A DNA stretch of 35,180 bases from SBAX01 sp964646605 (GTDB lineage Bacteria > Planctomycetota > Phycisphaerae > UBA1845): positions 1 to 35,180 of the forward strand of contig CAZYEX010000010.1 of the NCBI GenBank assembly GCA_964646605.1, read 5' to 3'. A program made the position numbers and the translations under genes. How positions within the stretch are numbered: position 1 is the stretch's first letter; every line of letters begins with the position of its first letter. Below are positions 1 through 7,889 of the stretch, piece by piece. The notes beneath the pieces were generated by a model. It was not told where the DNA came from. It saw only the letters and a list, made by a program, of their open reading frames with translations, and ran no database searches.

Positions 1-132
1 CCGCCCTGCGAACCTGCTTCCAAACCGGAAACCTGCCCCCGTTACCCCACCAACCCCCTGCAGACGGCTGAAGAGTTACTCACGGTCAAGGTTTACAAGG
101 AACTTCATGCTGGTCTCGCCCGTAGCTCGCAT

Positions 133-347
133 CGTCACCCACGGGGGTGTCGTTACATTCACTCCCCTCACCCTACCCTCTCCCCGTGAGGGGAGAGGGG
201 GGAGGGTTGGGGTACGCCGCGTTCCCCGGGTTGAAACCCGGGGCTAGGTTCATGTCGTGCCGCTGGCACTCTGGCGCTCACAACGACGGCGCTACCTTCG
301 ATCTTCGCCATTCGTCATTCCGCGCCACCCACGAGGGGTGGCGCTAC
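133..347. repeat. Cluster of short palindromic repeats downstream of groEL
   Basis: The gene-free stretch 1-367 holds four short palindromic elements and no supportable gene. Positions 133-156 and 322-347 are two copies of an element whose reverse complement reads roughly GTAGCGCCACCCCTCGTGGG followed by TGGCGC. The same element recurs at 15959-15984, 24384-24408 and 24422-24443. Positions 176-199 form a perfect hairpin (CCCTCTCCCC, loop GTGA, GGGGAGAGGG). Positions 224-243 form CCCCGGGTTGAAACCCGGGG followed by GCTA, related to the GTTGAAAC elements near 24.5 kb. They lie after the groEL stop and could help end transcription, but no T-tract is visible. Repeats of this kind are common in planctomycete intergenic DNA; that comparison is from memory. 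Confidence 0.7.
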
Positions 348-367
348 ATTGGTCCGCACAGCGGACC

Positions 368-2044
368 CTACATCATCCCGCCCATGCCGCCCATGCCGCC
401 GCCCATACCACCCATGCCTGGGTGGCCGTGACCGCCGCCGGGGCCGCCCTTCTTTTCCTTTTCCTTGATCTCGCTGATGACGCAATCGGTGGTGAGCAGC
501 AGACCGGCGACGCTGGCGGCGTTTTGGAGTGCCACGCGCTCGACCTTGGTGGGGACGAGCACGCCCATTTTGATCATGTCGCCGTAGTCGCCGGTGAGGG
601 CGTTGTATCCGAAGTTGACGTCGGAGCTTTCGGAGACCTTCTGCCAGACGATGGAGCCGTCCTCGCCGGCGTTGACCGCGATCTGCTTGATGGGGGCGAC
701 CAGGGCGCGGCGGATGATGTCGGCGCCGGTTTTCTCATCGCCCTTGAGTTTCTTCGAGAGACCGTCGAGGACCTTCGCGGCGCGGATGACCGCGACTCCG
801 CCGCCGGGCAGGACGCCCTCTTCGACGGCAGCCCGGCAGGCGTGCAGAGCGTCCTCGACGAGGGCCTTCTTGTCTTTCATCTCCACCTCGGTGGCGGCCC
901 CGACGTTGATCTGGGCGACGCCGCCGGCGAGCTTGGCGAGTCTTTCTTCGAGCTTCTCGCGGTCGTAGTCGCTGGTGGTCTTTTCGATTTCGTTCTTAAT
1001 CTGGGAGATGCGGCTCTTGATGGTGTCGGTCTTGCCGCCGCCCTCGATAATCGTGGTGTTTTCCTTGTCGATGCGGACCTTCTTGGCCGCACCGAGGTCG
1101 GAAAGGGTGACGTTTTCGAGCTTGGTGCCGAGGTCCTCGAAGATGGCCGTGCCGCCGGTGAGGATGGCCATATCCTCGAGCATGGACTTACGGCGATCGC
1201 CAAAACCGGGGGCCTTGACCGCGCAGCATTGCAACGTGCCGCGGAGCTTGTTGACCACCAGTGTGGCCAGCGCTTCGCCGTCGATCTCCTCGGCGATGAT
1301 GAGCAGCGGGCGGCCCGATTGGGCGACCTTCTCCAGGACGGGGATCAAGTCCTTGACGGCGCTGATCTTCTTTTCGTGGATGAGGATGAATGGTTTGTCC
1401 AGTTCGCAGAGCAAGCCCTCGAACTTGTTGATGAAATGGGGCGAGAGGTAGCCTTTGTCGAACTGCATGCCCTCGACGAGATCGACGGTGGTTTCGAGGG
1501 TCTTTCCTTCCTCGACCGTGATGACGCCGTCCTTGCCGACCTTATCCATGGCCTGGGCGATGATCTTGCCGACCTCGGAACTCTGGTTGGCGGCGCAGGT
1601 GCCGACTTGGGCGATCTGGTCGTTGCCCTTGACGGGAGTGCTCATTTTCTTGAGTTCTTCGACGATGGCGTCGACGGCCTGGGCGATTCCGCGTTTGAGG
1701 GCCATGGGCTCGGCGCCGGCGGCGACGTTCTTGAGACCCTCCTCATAAATGGCCTCGGCGTAGATCGTGGCCGTGGTGGTGCCGTCACCGGCGACGGTGG
1801 AAGTCTTCGAAGCCACCTCCTTGACCATCTGGGCGCCCATGTTTTCGTAGGGGTCCTCGAGCTCGATCTCCTTGGCGACGGTGACCCCGTCCTTGGTGAC
1901 GGTGGGGGCCCCGAAGGACTTTTCGATGACCACGTTTCGTCCGCACGGTCCGAGGGTGGCCTTGACGGCTCGTGCCAATTGCTTGACACCCCGCCGAATG
2001 GCCTCCCGGCCTTCCATTTGATACGCAATCTGTTTTGCAGCCAT
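368..2044 (-). CDS. groEL: Chaperonin GroEL (60 kDa, Hsp60)
   Basis: Subunit of the cytosolic double-ring chaperonin that encloses non-native proteins and folds them using ATP, together with the GroES lid. The 558-residue product has normal family length and is collinear with Hsp60: an N-terminal equatorial segment, the ATP-binding GDGTTTAT motif with Asp87, an apical domain, and a Gly/Met-rich C-terminal tail (GGMGGGMGGMGGMM) typical of bacterial GroEL. The tail also carries a GHGHPG stretch. The ATG at 2044 is preceded by GGAG. The gene lies 103 bp downstream of groES on the same strand, the usual groESL order. The spacer contains a short direct repeat of AAGTTCGAA-like sequence. The long open frame on the opposite strand is a shadow. 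Confidence 0.98.
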   Translation of the reverse strand: MAAKQIAYQMEGREAIRRGVKQLARAVKATLGPCGRNVVIEKSFGAPTVTKDGVTVAKEIELEDPYENMGAQMVKEVASKTSTVAGDGTTTATIYAEAIYEEGLKNVAAGAEPMALKRGIAQAVDAIVEELKKMSTPVKGNDQIAQVGTCAANQSSEVGKIIAQAMDKVGKDGVITVEEGKTLETTVDLVEGMQFDKGYLSPHFINKFEGLLCELDKPFILIHEKKISAVKDLIPVLEKVAQSGRPLLIIAEEIDGEALATLVVNKLRGTLQCCAVKAPGFGDRRKSMLEDMAILTGGTAIFEDLGTKLENVTLSDLGAAKKVRIDKENTTIIEGGGKTDTIKSRISQIKNEIEKTTSDYDREKLEERLAKLAGGVAQINVGAATEVEMKDKKALVEDALHACRAAVEEGVLPGGGVAVIRAAKVLDGLSKKLKGDEKTGADIIRRALVAPIKQIAVNAGEDGSIVWQKVSESSDVNFGYNALTGDYGDMIKMGVLVPTKVERVALQNAASVAGLLLTTDCVISEIKEKEKKGGPGGGHGHPGMGGMGGGMGGMGGMM

Positions 2045-2147
2045 GAGCGTTTACTCCGTAAACGAAAGTTCAAAGTTCGAAGCTCAAAGTTCGAAGACGA
2101 CTCGACGGTCTCCTCGAACTGTGAACTTTACATTTCGATCTTCGGCG

Positions 2148-2444
2148 TCAGCCGACGACTCCCAGGATGTCCGACTCGTCCATAATCATGTACTCCTCGC
2201 CGTTGACCTTGATTTCGGTCCCGGCGTAGCTGGTGAAAAGGACCTCGTCGTCCTTTTTGACCTGCATCTCGCTGCGTGTTCCGTCGTCGAGCAGCTTGCC
2301 GTTTCCCACGGCGAGGATGATCCCCCGCTTGGGTTTCTCCTTGACCGTGTCGGGCAGGACGATCCCGCCCGCGGTCCGTCCCTCGGCCTCGAGGCGCTTC
2401 AGGATTACCTTGTCGCCCAGCGGTTTGATGTTCAGCTTTGGCAT
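2148..2444 (-). CDS. groES: Co-chaperonin GroES (10 kDa)
   Basis: Ring-shaped lid of the GroEL folding chamber. The 98-residue product has standard length and begins with the family pattern (LNIKPLGDKVILKR), followed by the flexible mobile loop around residues 19-34 (EGRTAGGIVLPDT) that contacts GroEL, and ends with the conserved YMIMDESDILGVV. The ATG at 2444 has a strong AAGGAG ribosome-binding site. It sits 48 bp downstream of a receiver-like gene (2493-2918) and upstream of groEL, so the three genes probably share a transcript. No CIRCE element (TTAGCACTC-N9-GAGTGCTAA) was seen upstream of groES, so HrcA-type control is not indicated here. Confidence 0.98.
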   Translation of the reverse strand: MPKLNIKPLGDKVILKRLEAEGRTAGGIVLPDTVKEKPKRGIILAVGNGKLLDDGTRSEMQVKKDDEVLFTSYAGTEIKVNGEEYMIMDESDILGVVG

Positions 2445-2492
2445 GGTTCCGTTTTCTCCTTTCGAAAGAATCCATTTCGATGCGCGGTTGCG

Positions 2493-2918
2493 CTAGTTTC
2501 CATTGAGTTCGGGTTCGCCGACGAGGCGTCTTCGTAGGGCCGAGGTCAGAGCGCCGGCCCCGATGCGATGGGTCAGAACACTGGTCACCCGCAAGGCGAA
2601 GGCCTCTTGCAACGTGCGGCGGTCGGCGTCGTCGGCCACCAACCAACAGGGCAATTCCAGGTCGATGGAACGAATGATGCGCAGAAGCGACAGCCCGTCG
2701 ATCGAGCGGTCGTCGGTGACCAGGACGGCCCCGGAAAGTCCGCCGCCCTCGACGCGCTGCACGGCCTCTAGGCGGGTGTGGACCCGACACGCAAGCAGCC
2801 CGAGGGGGGCGAATGCGGCGTCGATCTCCTCCATCCAACGATGGTCACCGGGACCCTGTTGGTAGGCCAACAGGATCCTTCGCCCCCGAAACAACCCATC
2901 CGGCTTGGTCAACGTCAT
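2493..2918 (-). CDS. Receiver-like (pseudo-receiver) small protein upstream of groES
   Basis: A 141-residue soluble protein of uncertain function. The alternating pattern resembles a response-regulator receiver fold: a beta-strand (RRILLAYQQ), a helix, then AVLVTDD followed by a helix (GLSLLRIIRSI), a later strand (PCWLVADD), and a C-terminal helix. The acidic pair expected after the first strand is missing. An Asp at the end of the third strand (VTDD) is present, so phosphorylation is doubtful. There is no output domain. The gene is 48 bp upstream of groES on the same strand and may be the first gene of the chaperonin operon. The ATG at 2918 has only a weak GGGAT-like ribosome-binding site. 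The receiver assignment is by pattern only. Confidence 0.65.
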   Translation of the reverse strand: MTLTKPDGLFRGRRILLAYQQGPGDHRWMEEIDAAFAPLGLLACRVHTRLEAVQRVEGGGLSGAVLVTDDRSIDGLSLLRIIRSIDLELPCWLVADDADRRTLQEAFALRVTSVLTHRIGAGALTSALRRRLVGEPELNGN

Positions 2919-3022
2919 CCGATCCCACTTGGCGCGCGGACTCCCGCCCGCCGGAGGACTGGATACACGCCGGGTGCCAAGCCCGGTGAAGGACCTCCAG
3001 GGGACACTGCACGTCGTAAGTC

Positions 3023-3143
3023 ATTGTAGCGCAAGGAATTACGAGAAAGTCTGGAGGCGCGGACACGGCCCCTGCGCGAAAAGGGCGTGCTGATTGTCTG
3101 TCAAATCCTGACCGAGGCTCCGTCTGCGCTGCCAGTTTGGCAG
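3023..3143 (-). promoter_or_regulatory. Candidate promoter and operator region of the groE operon
   Basis: Upstream of the receiver-like gene, groES and groEL on the minus strand lies a perfect hyphenated palindrome CTGCCA-GTT-TGGCAG at 3129-3143. A TTGACA hexamer reads on the minus strand at 3104-3099, but the best -10 at normal spacing (TTTCGC) is poor. A TACAAT hexamer at 3028-3023 is a better -10 without a good -35. The palindrome is a candidate binding site for a stress regulator. No CIRCE sequence is visible. All assignments are inferred from sequence pattern alone. Confidence 0.3.
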
Positions 3144-3188
3144 AGACGTTCCGGGTACCGTGGGGCCTGTCTGCGGCGAACTCCGACG

Positions 3189-4058
3189 CTATAAAGTCGG
3201 CAAGTGGTACTCGACGGGTTCCGCGCTGCCCACGGTTACGTCGACCGTTCCATCGTTCGGGGAGTTGGCGTCAAACTCGATCAGGACGGTGAGCGTTTCC
3301 GGACCGGGGTTCTCGTTGGGGATCTCGAACGACACCGTTCCCGATTCGGAGATGAAGTTTCGATTGCCCAACGGATCGATCAACAACCCAGTGGCGTCCA
3401 CGGCGTAGGAGTCCGCGTTCTCATCGGTAAGGACGAGGTCGGCATTGTCCACGGCGATGGTGAGCGAAACCAGGTTGATGGAGACGGTGAGGTCGCCGAC
3501 GGCGCTACCCACGCCGCTGGTGGTCGAGTTGATCGATCCGATGAGCGCTCGATCGTTCCCGTCGCGGGTCAGGGCGAAGTTCGCGGTACCGGTTGTGGCG
3601 GCGCCGTCGACGGTCAAATTGTTGAACACGACTTCGATGGTGCGAGCGACCCTAGCGAGGGCGAGCGAGGCCGATCCGCTGACGGTGTCGTTGTCGTAAT
3701 ACTCGCTGGTGCATCCGGGGATCCCGAAGTCCACGATGACATTCGTCGTGCCGTTCTCGAACTGCGCGGTGACGACGGGGCATTGGCCGAAGGTTCCGTT
3801 GATCTCGGCATCGATACCCGGGAAGCTCTCCACGACTCCTCCGACGGCTTTAGCCGTGACCTGGAGCTCCTTGACGACGGCATCGACGGCGGCCTGCTGT
3901 TCGGCGGTCAACTCGGCAGGGACCGTACCGTTATCGTTATCGTTACCGTTACCGTTACCGTTACCGTCCCGATTGCGGCATCCAACGGACAAACAGAGGA
4001 CGGGGGCGAGGAAACACGTGACCGCGCAAGCGACGAATCGCATCGTTCTCTTCTCCAA
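3189..4058 (-). CDS. Predicted lipoprotein with GN/DN repeat linker
   Basis: A 289-residue protein with a lipoprotein signal: basic N-terminus (MEKRTMRF), hydrophobic core, and lipobox LSVGC with the modified Cys at about residue 27. A low-complexity Gly-Asn/Asp-Asn linker follows, encoded by a hexanucleotide tandem repeat. The rest is rich in Val, Thr, Asn and Asp in alternating beta-strand patterns, which suggests a surface-exposed beta-rich domain anchored to a membrane. I do not recognise a family. An internal ATG (MRF) six codons in is an alternative start that would still leave a full signal. The gene stands alone between the groE promoter region and a glycosyltransferase gene, with no clear terminator. 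Confidence 0.75.
   Translation of the reverse strand: MEKRTMRFVACAVTCFLAPVLCLSVGCRNRDGNGNGNGNDNDNGTVPAELTAEQQAAVDAVVKELQVTAKAVGGVVESFPGIDAEINGTFGQCPVVTAQFENGTTNVIVDFGIPGCTSEYYDNDTVSGSASLALARVARTIEVVFNNLTVDGAATTGTANFALTRDGNDRALIGSINSTTSGVGSAVGDLTVSINLVSLTIAVDNADLVLTDENADSYAVDATGLLIDPLGNRNFISESGTVSFEIPNENPGPETLTVLIEFDANSPNDGTVDVTVGSAEPVEYHLPTL
3922..3967. repeat. Hexanucleotide tandem repeat inside the lipoprotein gene
   Basis: About seven and a half units of ACCGTT/ATCGTT run in tandem within the coding sequence just after the lipobox. On the coding strand each unit encodes Gly-Asn or Asp-Asn. Because the unit is six bases, gain or loss of units would lengthen or shorten the linker by two residues without a frameshift. 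Confidence 0.9.
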
Positions 4059-4128
4059 AGTATAGGTTGTACGTAGCCCCCGCTCACCGCGCGAACGGAG
4101 TTACGAACTGCCCCCAAGGTAGCGGCGA

Positions 4129-4878
4129 CTACCTCGGTTGACAAGAGGCGTGCGGCGGGCGCGGGGTGCGCCGGATATCGCGCTGCAGTAAGAGGAGTTC
4201 CTTGAAGGCTCGGAGGACGACCCGCGGATCGGCGCCGGTCTGGGCCCCGGCGGTCCGCGGATAATGATGCACGCCGACCTGCCCGATGGTGTACCCGAGG
4301 CGTTTGGCGCGGGCGAGAACCTCGGTATCAATGAGGGCGCTCTTGGACTTCATCTCGATTTGGTCGAAGAGCCGCCGCGGGTAAATCTTAAAGGCGCAGT
4401 CGATGTCGCGTAACCAGAGGCGAAAGACGAGGTTGACCAGCGTGGTCCAACCCAGGGCGTTGAGCCTGCGGATGGGCGGGTCCTGGCGGTCGAGGCGGTA
4501 GCCGCTGACGATGTCGTACTGTTGCAACAGGGGAATCAGCTTGTCGATTTCCTCGAAGTCGAACTGTCCGTCGCCATCGGTGTAGAAGACCCATTCCTTG
4601 CGAGCCTCGCGAAAGCCGCGTTGGAGCGCCCCGCCATAACCTTGGTTGGGATGATTGTGAACGGCCCGGACTTCGGGGTATTCGGCGGCCAAGCGATCGG
4701 CGATCTCGGCGGTGCGGTCGCGGCTTCCGTCGTTGACGATGATGATTTCGAAGTCGTCGGCGACGCGGCGGCAAGCGCGGAGGGCGGCGAGCGTGGTCCG
4801 TTCGACGTTGGCTTCCTCGTTGTAGCACGGAAAGAAGACGCTGATCGACGATAGACGGTGCGGACTCTTTTCAGTCAA
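4129..4878 (-). CDS. Family 2 glycosyltransferase (dolichyl-phosphate-sugar synthase-like)
   Basis: A 249-residue GT-A fold enzyme that probably transfers a sugar from a nucleotide sugar to a lipid or polysaccharide acceptor at the inner face of the membrane. It opens with the GT2 signature (VFFPCYNEEANVE) and has the nucleotide-binding NDGSRDRT near residue 49. The metal-binding DGDGQFD (Asp101, Asp103) follows, then the LRDIDCAFKIYPR block typical of DPM1/DPG-synthase-like enzymes. There is no C-terminal membrane domain. I place the start at a TTG (4878) because GGGAG lies 7 nt upstream. An in-frame extension to 5079 would overlap the preceding gene and looks non-coding. The donor and acceptor cannot be read from sequence. 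Confidence 0.88.
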   Translation of the reverse strand: MTEKSPHRLSSISVFFPCYNEEANVERTTLAALRACRRVADDFEIIIVNDGSRDRTAEIADRLAAEYPEVRAVHNHPNQGYGGALQRGFREARKEWVFYTDGDGQFDFEEIDKLIPLLQQYDIVSGYRLDRQDPPIRRLNALGWTTLVNLVFRLWLRDIDCAFKIYPRRLFDQIEMKSKSALIDTEVLARAKRLGYTIGQVGVHHYPRTAGAQTGADPRVVLRAFKELLLLQRDIRRTPRPPHASCQPR

Positions 4879-4955
4879 GCCAACGCTCCCATGAACGGCG
4901 CCGACGGCGAAGGTGGGATGGTAGTCGAGGCTCGCGCACGCTTCAACGATCGAAT

Positions 4956-6317
4956 CTAGGCCGGCGCGGGTTCGAGTCGGGGCGGGGTGGAACTGAGGGA
5001 CACGGCGTTCTTTCCGGTCCGTTTGACGGCGTAGAGCGCGGCGTCGGCCTTGGCGATCAGCTCGTGACCGTCGGTACACGCATTCTCGCGGAGCGCGGCG
5101 ACACCGGCGCTCATGGTCACGGCGTCCTCGCGTCCCAGGCGGGCGGAGTACTGGGCAAAGAGCTTGATGATCCGATCCGCGACGACGGCCGCTTCTGTCG
5201 GGGCCGTTTCCGGCAGCAGAAGCAGGAACTCGTCGCCGCCGTAGCGCACGGCGTGATCGGCGGGTCGGAGGGAACCGCGAATCAGGGCCCCGGCGAAGCG
5301 CAGGAGCGCGTCGCCGACCTGGTGTCCGTGGGAGTCGTTGTAGACCTTGAAATTGTCCAGGTCGATCATCACGGCGGAGAACTCGGCGTTCTTGTCGCGG
5401 TGAAGGTCGATGAGCGGTTCGAGCTGCTCTTCCAGAAAGGTTCGATTGCGAAGCCCGGTAATTCGGTCGGTCCAGGCCTTGTCGCGCTCCCGGCGCAACT
5501 CGCGGTCAAACCCCAACTCGCGGCTGAGGATCTGGCGATGGGCTTCGCGCTCCAGCCGCCGCGTGCGGGCGTCGCTCTCCGCCACCGATTGCAGGAGTTC
5601 CTGAAACCGGCCCGCAATCAGACCGGTCTCGTGCAGCGAGCCGGCGTAGAAAACCGGGACCTGGGCGGAATCCGCGGCGCCGTCCGGCGCGTAGTCGGAA
5701 ATGGAACGAAGGGGACGGGCGACCTGGCGTTCGAACCAGCGAGTGAGATTGCGGACCCCGCCCAAGGCGCTTGCCGTACAGAGAAGCCCGAAAACAAGGA
5801 CCCATTCCGCCCAACCGCCGGCGTGGAGGTCCGTTTGCAGGAGCACGAGAACGTGGGTCACGGCCGGCGAGCCGCTGGTATCGGGACCTTGTTCGAGGGC
5901 GACGGGCACGCCGATCACCGAAATCGCCTCCCCGGTCTGCGGCGAGATCGTCTGCGTCGGGCGGGCGGGGTTGAGCTGAACCGCGTAGACGGCTTGGTGA
6001 TGGGCTGGTCGATCCGGGTAGACGGATTCTAATTGTCCGAAGGCATCGAGGGCGGCGATGGCAATGACCCGCTCGTTTCTCGCCTGAAGTGCGGCCACGG
6101 TGTCGGAGAGGTCGCCGTTTCGTCCGGGGATGAGGGCCGCGGCACAGATTCGTGCCTGTTCCTCGAGCAAGCCTTGCATTTGGCGGTGCAAGAGAGGGCG
6201 GCTGAGGATGGCGAAGAGGATGGTGGCGAACAAGGCCAGGGCAACGAACGTTCGCCGCGCCAAGCGCTGAAAAGCCTTGCCTACCGGTTGCGGTTTGTAT
6301 CTGTTCACTCGTTTCAT
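4956..6317 (-). CDS. Membrane-bound diguanylate cyclase (GGDEF)
   Basis: Makes cyclic di-GMP from two GTP. The 453-residue protein has a first membrane segment near residues 22-42, an extracytoplasmic sensor region, and a second membrane segment (WVLVFGLLCTASALGG). A HAMP-like stretch and a charged coiled coil lead into the GGDEF domain. The active-site GGDEF is intact at residues 360-364. An RxxD inhibitory site (RPAD, 351-354) lies five residues before it, so product inhibition is likely. There is no EAL or HD-GYP domain. The start is uncertain: I chose ATG 6317 because an upstream GTG at 6428 would add an Arg-rich stretch that looks non-coding; neither start has a good ribosome-binding site. 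Confidence 0.9.
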   Translation of the reverse strand: MKRVNRYKPQPVGKAFQRLARRTFVALALFATILFAILSRPLLHRQMQGLLEEQARICAAALIPGRNGDLSDTVAALQARNERVIAIAALDAFGQLESVYPDRPAHHQAVYAVQLNPARPTQTISPQTGEAISVIGVPVALEQGPDTSGSPAVTHVLVLLQTDLHAGGWAEWVLVFGLLCTASALGGVRNLTRWFERQVARPLRSISDYAPDGAADSAQVPVFYAGSLHETGLIAGRFQELLQSVAESDARTRRLEREAHRQILSRELGFDRELRRERDKAWTDRITGLRNRTFLEEQLEPLIDLHRDKNAEFSAVMIDLDNFKVYNDSHGHQVGDALLRFAGALIRGSLRPADHAVRYGGDEFLLLLPETAPTEAAVVADRIIKLFAQYSARLGREDAVTMSAGVAALRENACTDGHELIAKADAALYAVKRTGKNAVSLSSTPPRLEPAPA

Positions 6318-6519
6318 CTCGGGTGCGGACAAGAAACCGCACGAACGGGCCCTCGTTCGAATGAGTTTTCTCGCGACGCGACCGAGCCAAGTCCTTTCGG
6401 CCAGGCGGCGTCGGCCCCGCGCTCGCACTTGGGGCTCGGATCGACCCCCGCTTACGAGTGTACGATAAATGCGGGATTACCCTGCGAATCCAGGAAGTGC
6501 GCCGGTGTTATGGGAGCAG

Positions 6520-6568
6520 AAAAACAGGTCCGGGCCGAACGACGAAACCGTCATCGGCGGCCCGGACC
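6520..6568 (-). terminator. Rho-independent terminator after the methyltransferase gene
   Basis: A perfect 10-bp inverted repeat (GGTCCGGGCC at 6527-6536, GGCCCGGACC at 6559-6568) with a 22-nt loop. On the minus strand it is followed by TGTTTTTCTG. It lies 84 bp downstream of the methyltransferase stop and fits an intrinsic terminator for that operon. Confidence 0.7.
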
Positions 6569-6651
6569 ATACCCCGCTCAATAGCATCATGTTTTCGGGC
6601 CTGTCCGGTCATGCAAAAAAATCTCGCCCAAGGAACCGGCTTTGCGTTCGG

Positions 6652-7359
6652 TCAGGCAGGGATCCCACGGGACAGAACAAAAATCCGCCCCGGGGTGGGC
6701 GTGGGGCGGTGGAGTGTAGCGCTGGTGGGGATGACGCGAACGTCGAAACCGGCCGATTCTGCGAGTCCGGCGAAACGGTCGGCCACGCCTCGGCAGGGGT
6801 CGGCAACCCAGGCCTGACCGTTGGGTTCCAATAGCCCTCCGAGGCAGCGAAGGAACGGTTGATGGTCGGAAAGTTGATACAGAACATCGGCGGCGAAGAC
6901 GTGGGAAAACACGTCTCCGCCCAGTTTCGCGTGCCAATCGAGAAGTTGGAGAGAATCAATGGGTGTGTTGTTGAGCTCGGCGTTGTGGCGGGCGAACTGT
7001 AGGACGTACGGATCGGCGTCGGTGGCGACCATCCGCCAGCCGTGCCGCGCCGCGGCGATCGACACCAGCCCGACGCCGCAACCCAGTTCGAGGGCCGGTC
7101 GCCCCTGGCCGGGCTGCGAAGCGGCGATGTATTCGGCGAGCATGACCGCGGCGGGCCAAAGTTCCAAACCGTAGGGTAAGCGATCTGTCCGCTGGAACTC
7201 CTCCACCAGCTCAACGTCGTCAAGCAGGGCCGCGGCGTCGCTTAGGGCCATGAGTTGGAAATCATGTTCGCCGATCCGCACCTTTCGCTGCTCGACGGGC
7301 AGGCCTCGGAACCGCGGTCGGTCGTCGACCCACTCCAGGAACGAGGCCGCCTCGCTCAT
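6652..7359 (-). CDS. Class I SAM-dependent methyltransferase (METTL21/lysine methyltransferase-like)
   Basis: A 235-residue methyltransferase. The S-adenosylmethionine site is clear: motif I ALELGCGVGLVSIAAA, then the acidic end of strand two (MVATDADPYVLQFARHNAELN) and the post-motif FAADVLYQ. A preceding segment (LPYGLELWPAAVMLAEYI) is characteristic of the METTL21/nicotinamide N-methyltransferase-like group, which methylates lysines in proteins. The bacterial substrate is unknown. The ATG at 7359 overlaps the TGA of the upstream gene (ATGA), implying translational coupling. A second in-frame ATG at 7398 is an alternative. A strong terminator lies downstream. Confidence 0.85.
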   Translation of the reverse strand: MSEAASFLEWVDDRPRFRGLPVEQRKVRIGEHDFQLMALSDAAALLDDVELVEEFQRTDRLPYGLELWPAAVMLAEYIAASQPGQGRPALELGCGVGLVSIAAARHGWRMVATDADPYVLQFARHNAELNNTPIDSLQLLDWHAKLGGDVFSHVFAADVLYQLSDHQPFLRCLGGLLEPNGQAWVADPCRGVADRFAGLAESAGFDVRVIPTSATLHRPTPTPGRIFVLSRGIPA

Positions 7360-7718
7360 CTGGGCAGCCCGGACGGGGCGATTCCCAGTTTTTCGCAAAG
7401 TGACTTGACGGCTTTCATTCCGTACACCGGTTGCACGAGTTGTCGGTGCTTTTCGTACGGGCGACCCATGTTCACTCCTGCTCGGCGCAGAAGGGTCCGG
7501 ATTTGGCGGAGTTCCGGGTCACTGCGGGCGACGAAACGGAGTTCGCAACCTTTCTTGTAATCGTCGGCGCTCTCTTTCTTTCGGCGTCGCGGGTTGGGAA
7601 CGCGGAGATAACCGTTGCGCTCAAAGAGTTCCCTCAGTCTTGCCAGCGGATCCTTGCGGGGTGTGCTGCTCTTTTCCAATTTCCAGTCAACTCGACTACG
7701 ACGCCTGGGCCGGTCCAT
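7356..7718 (-). CDS. Small basic protein of unknown function, coupled to the methyltransferase
   Basis: A 120-residue, strongly basic, soluble protein with many Arg and Lys residues, especially in the first 55 residues (RRRSR and NPRRRKKE stretches). The C-terminal half (FVARSDPELRQIRTLLRRAG through KSLCEKLGI) looks like a compact mixed helix fold. There are no membrane segments or metal-binding clusters. I do not recognise the family. Its composition suggests nucleic-acid or ribosome binding. Its stop codon overlaps the start of the downstream methyltransferase, so the two are likely made together and may be functionally linked. The ATG at 7718 lacks a strong ribosome-binding site. Confidence 0.6.
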   Translation of the reverse strand: MDRPRRRSRVDWKLEKSSTPRKDPLARLRELFERNGYLRVPNPRRRKKESADDYKKGCELRFVARSDPELRQIRTLLRRAGVNMGRPYEKHRQLVQPVYGMKAVKSLCEKLGIAPSGLPR

Positions 7719-7889
7719 TCATCAATCCGAATGATCGGCACCGTCGGGAAAGAACTCCGTCAGCGCCGGGGCGATTATACCATCCGAGATGGTAAGGAAC
7801 GACGGGTCGGGTGAACCGGCTCGAGGGGACGGTGGCGGGCGCGTTCGCTCCGTGCTCGGTTACTCGTCTGGGGGTAGACTCGGTGGATC

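Noticed and set aside
257..2185. A 642-codon open frame on the plus strand opposite groEL and groES
   Set aside because: It is a GC-bias shadow of groEL: its protein is Asp/Gly/Leu-rich with no domain pattern, while the minus strand encodes an unmistakable GroEL.
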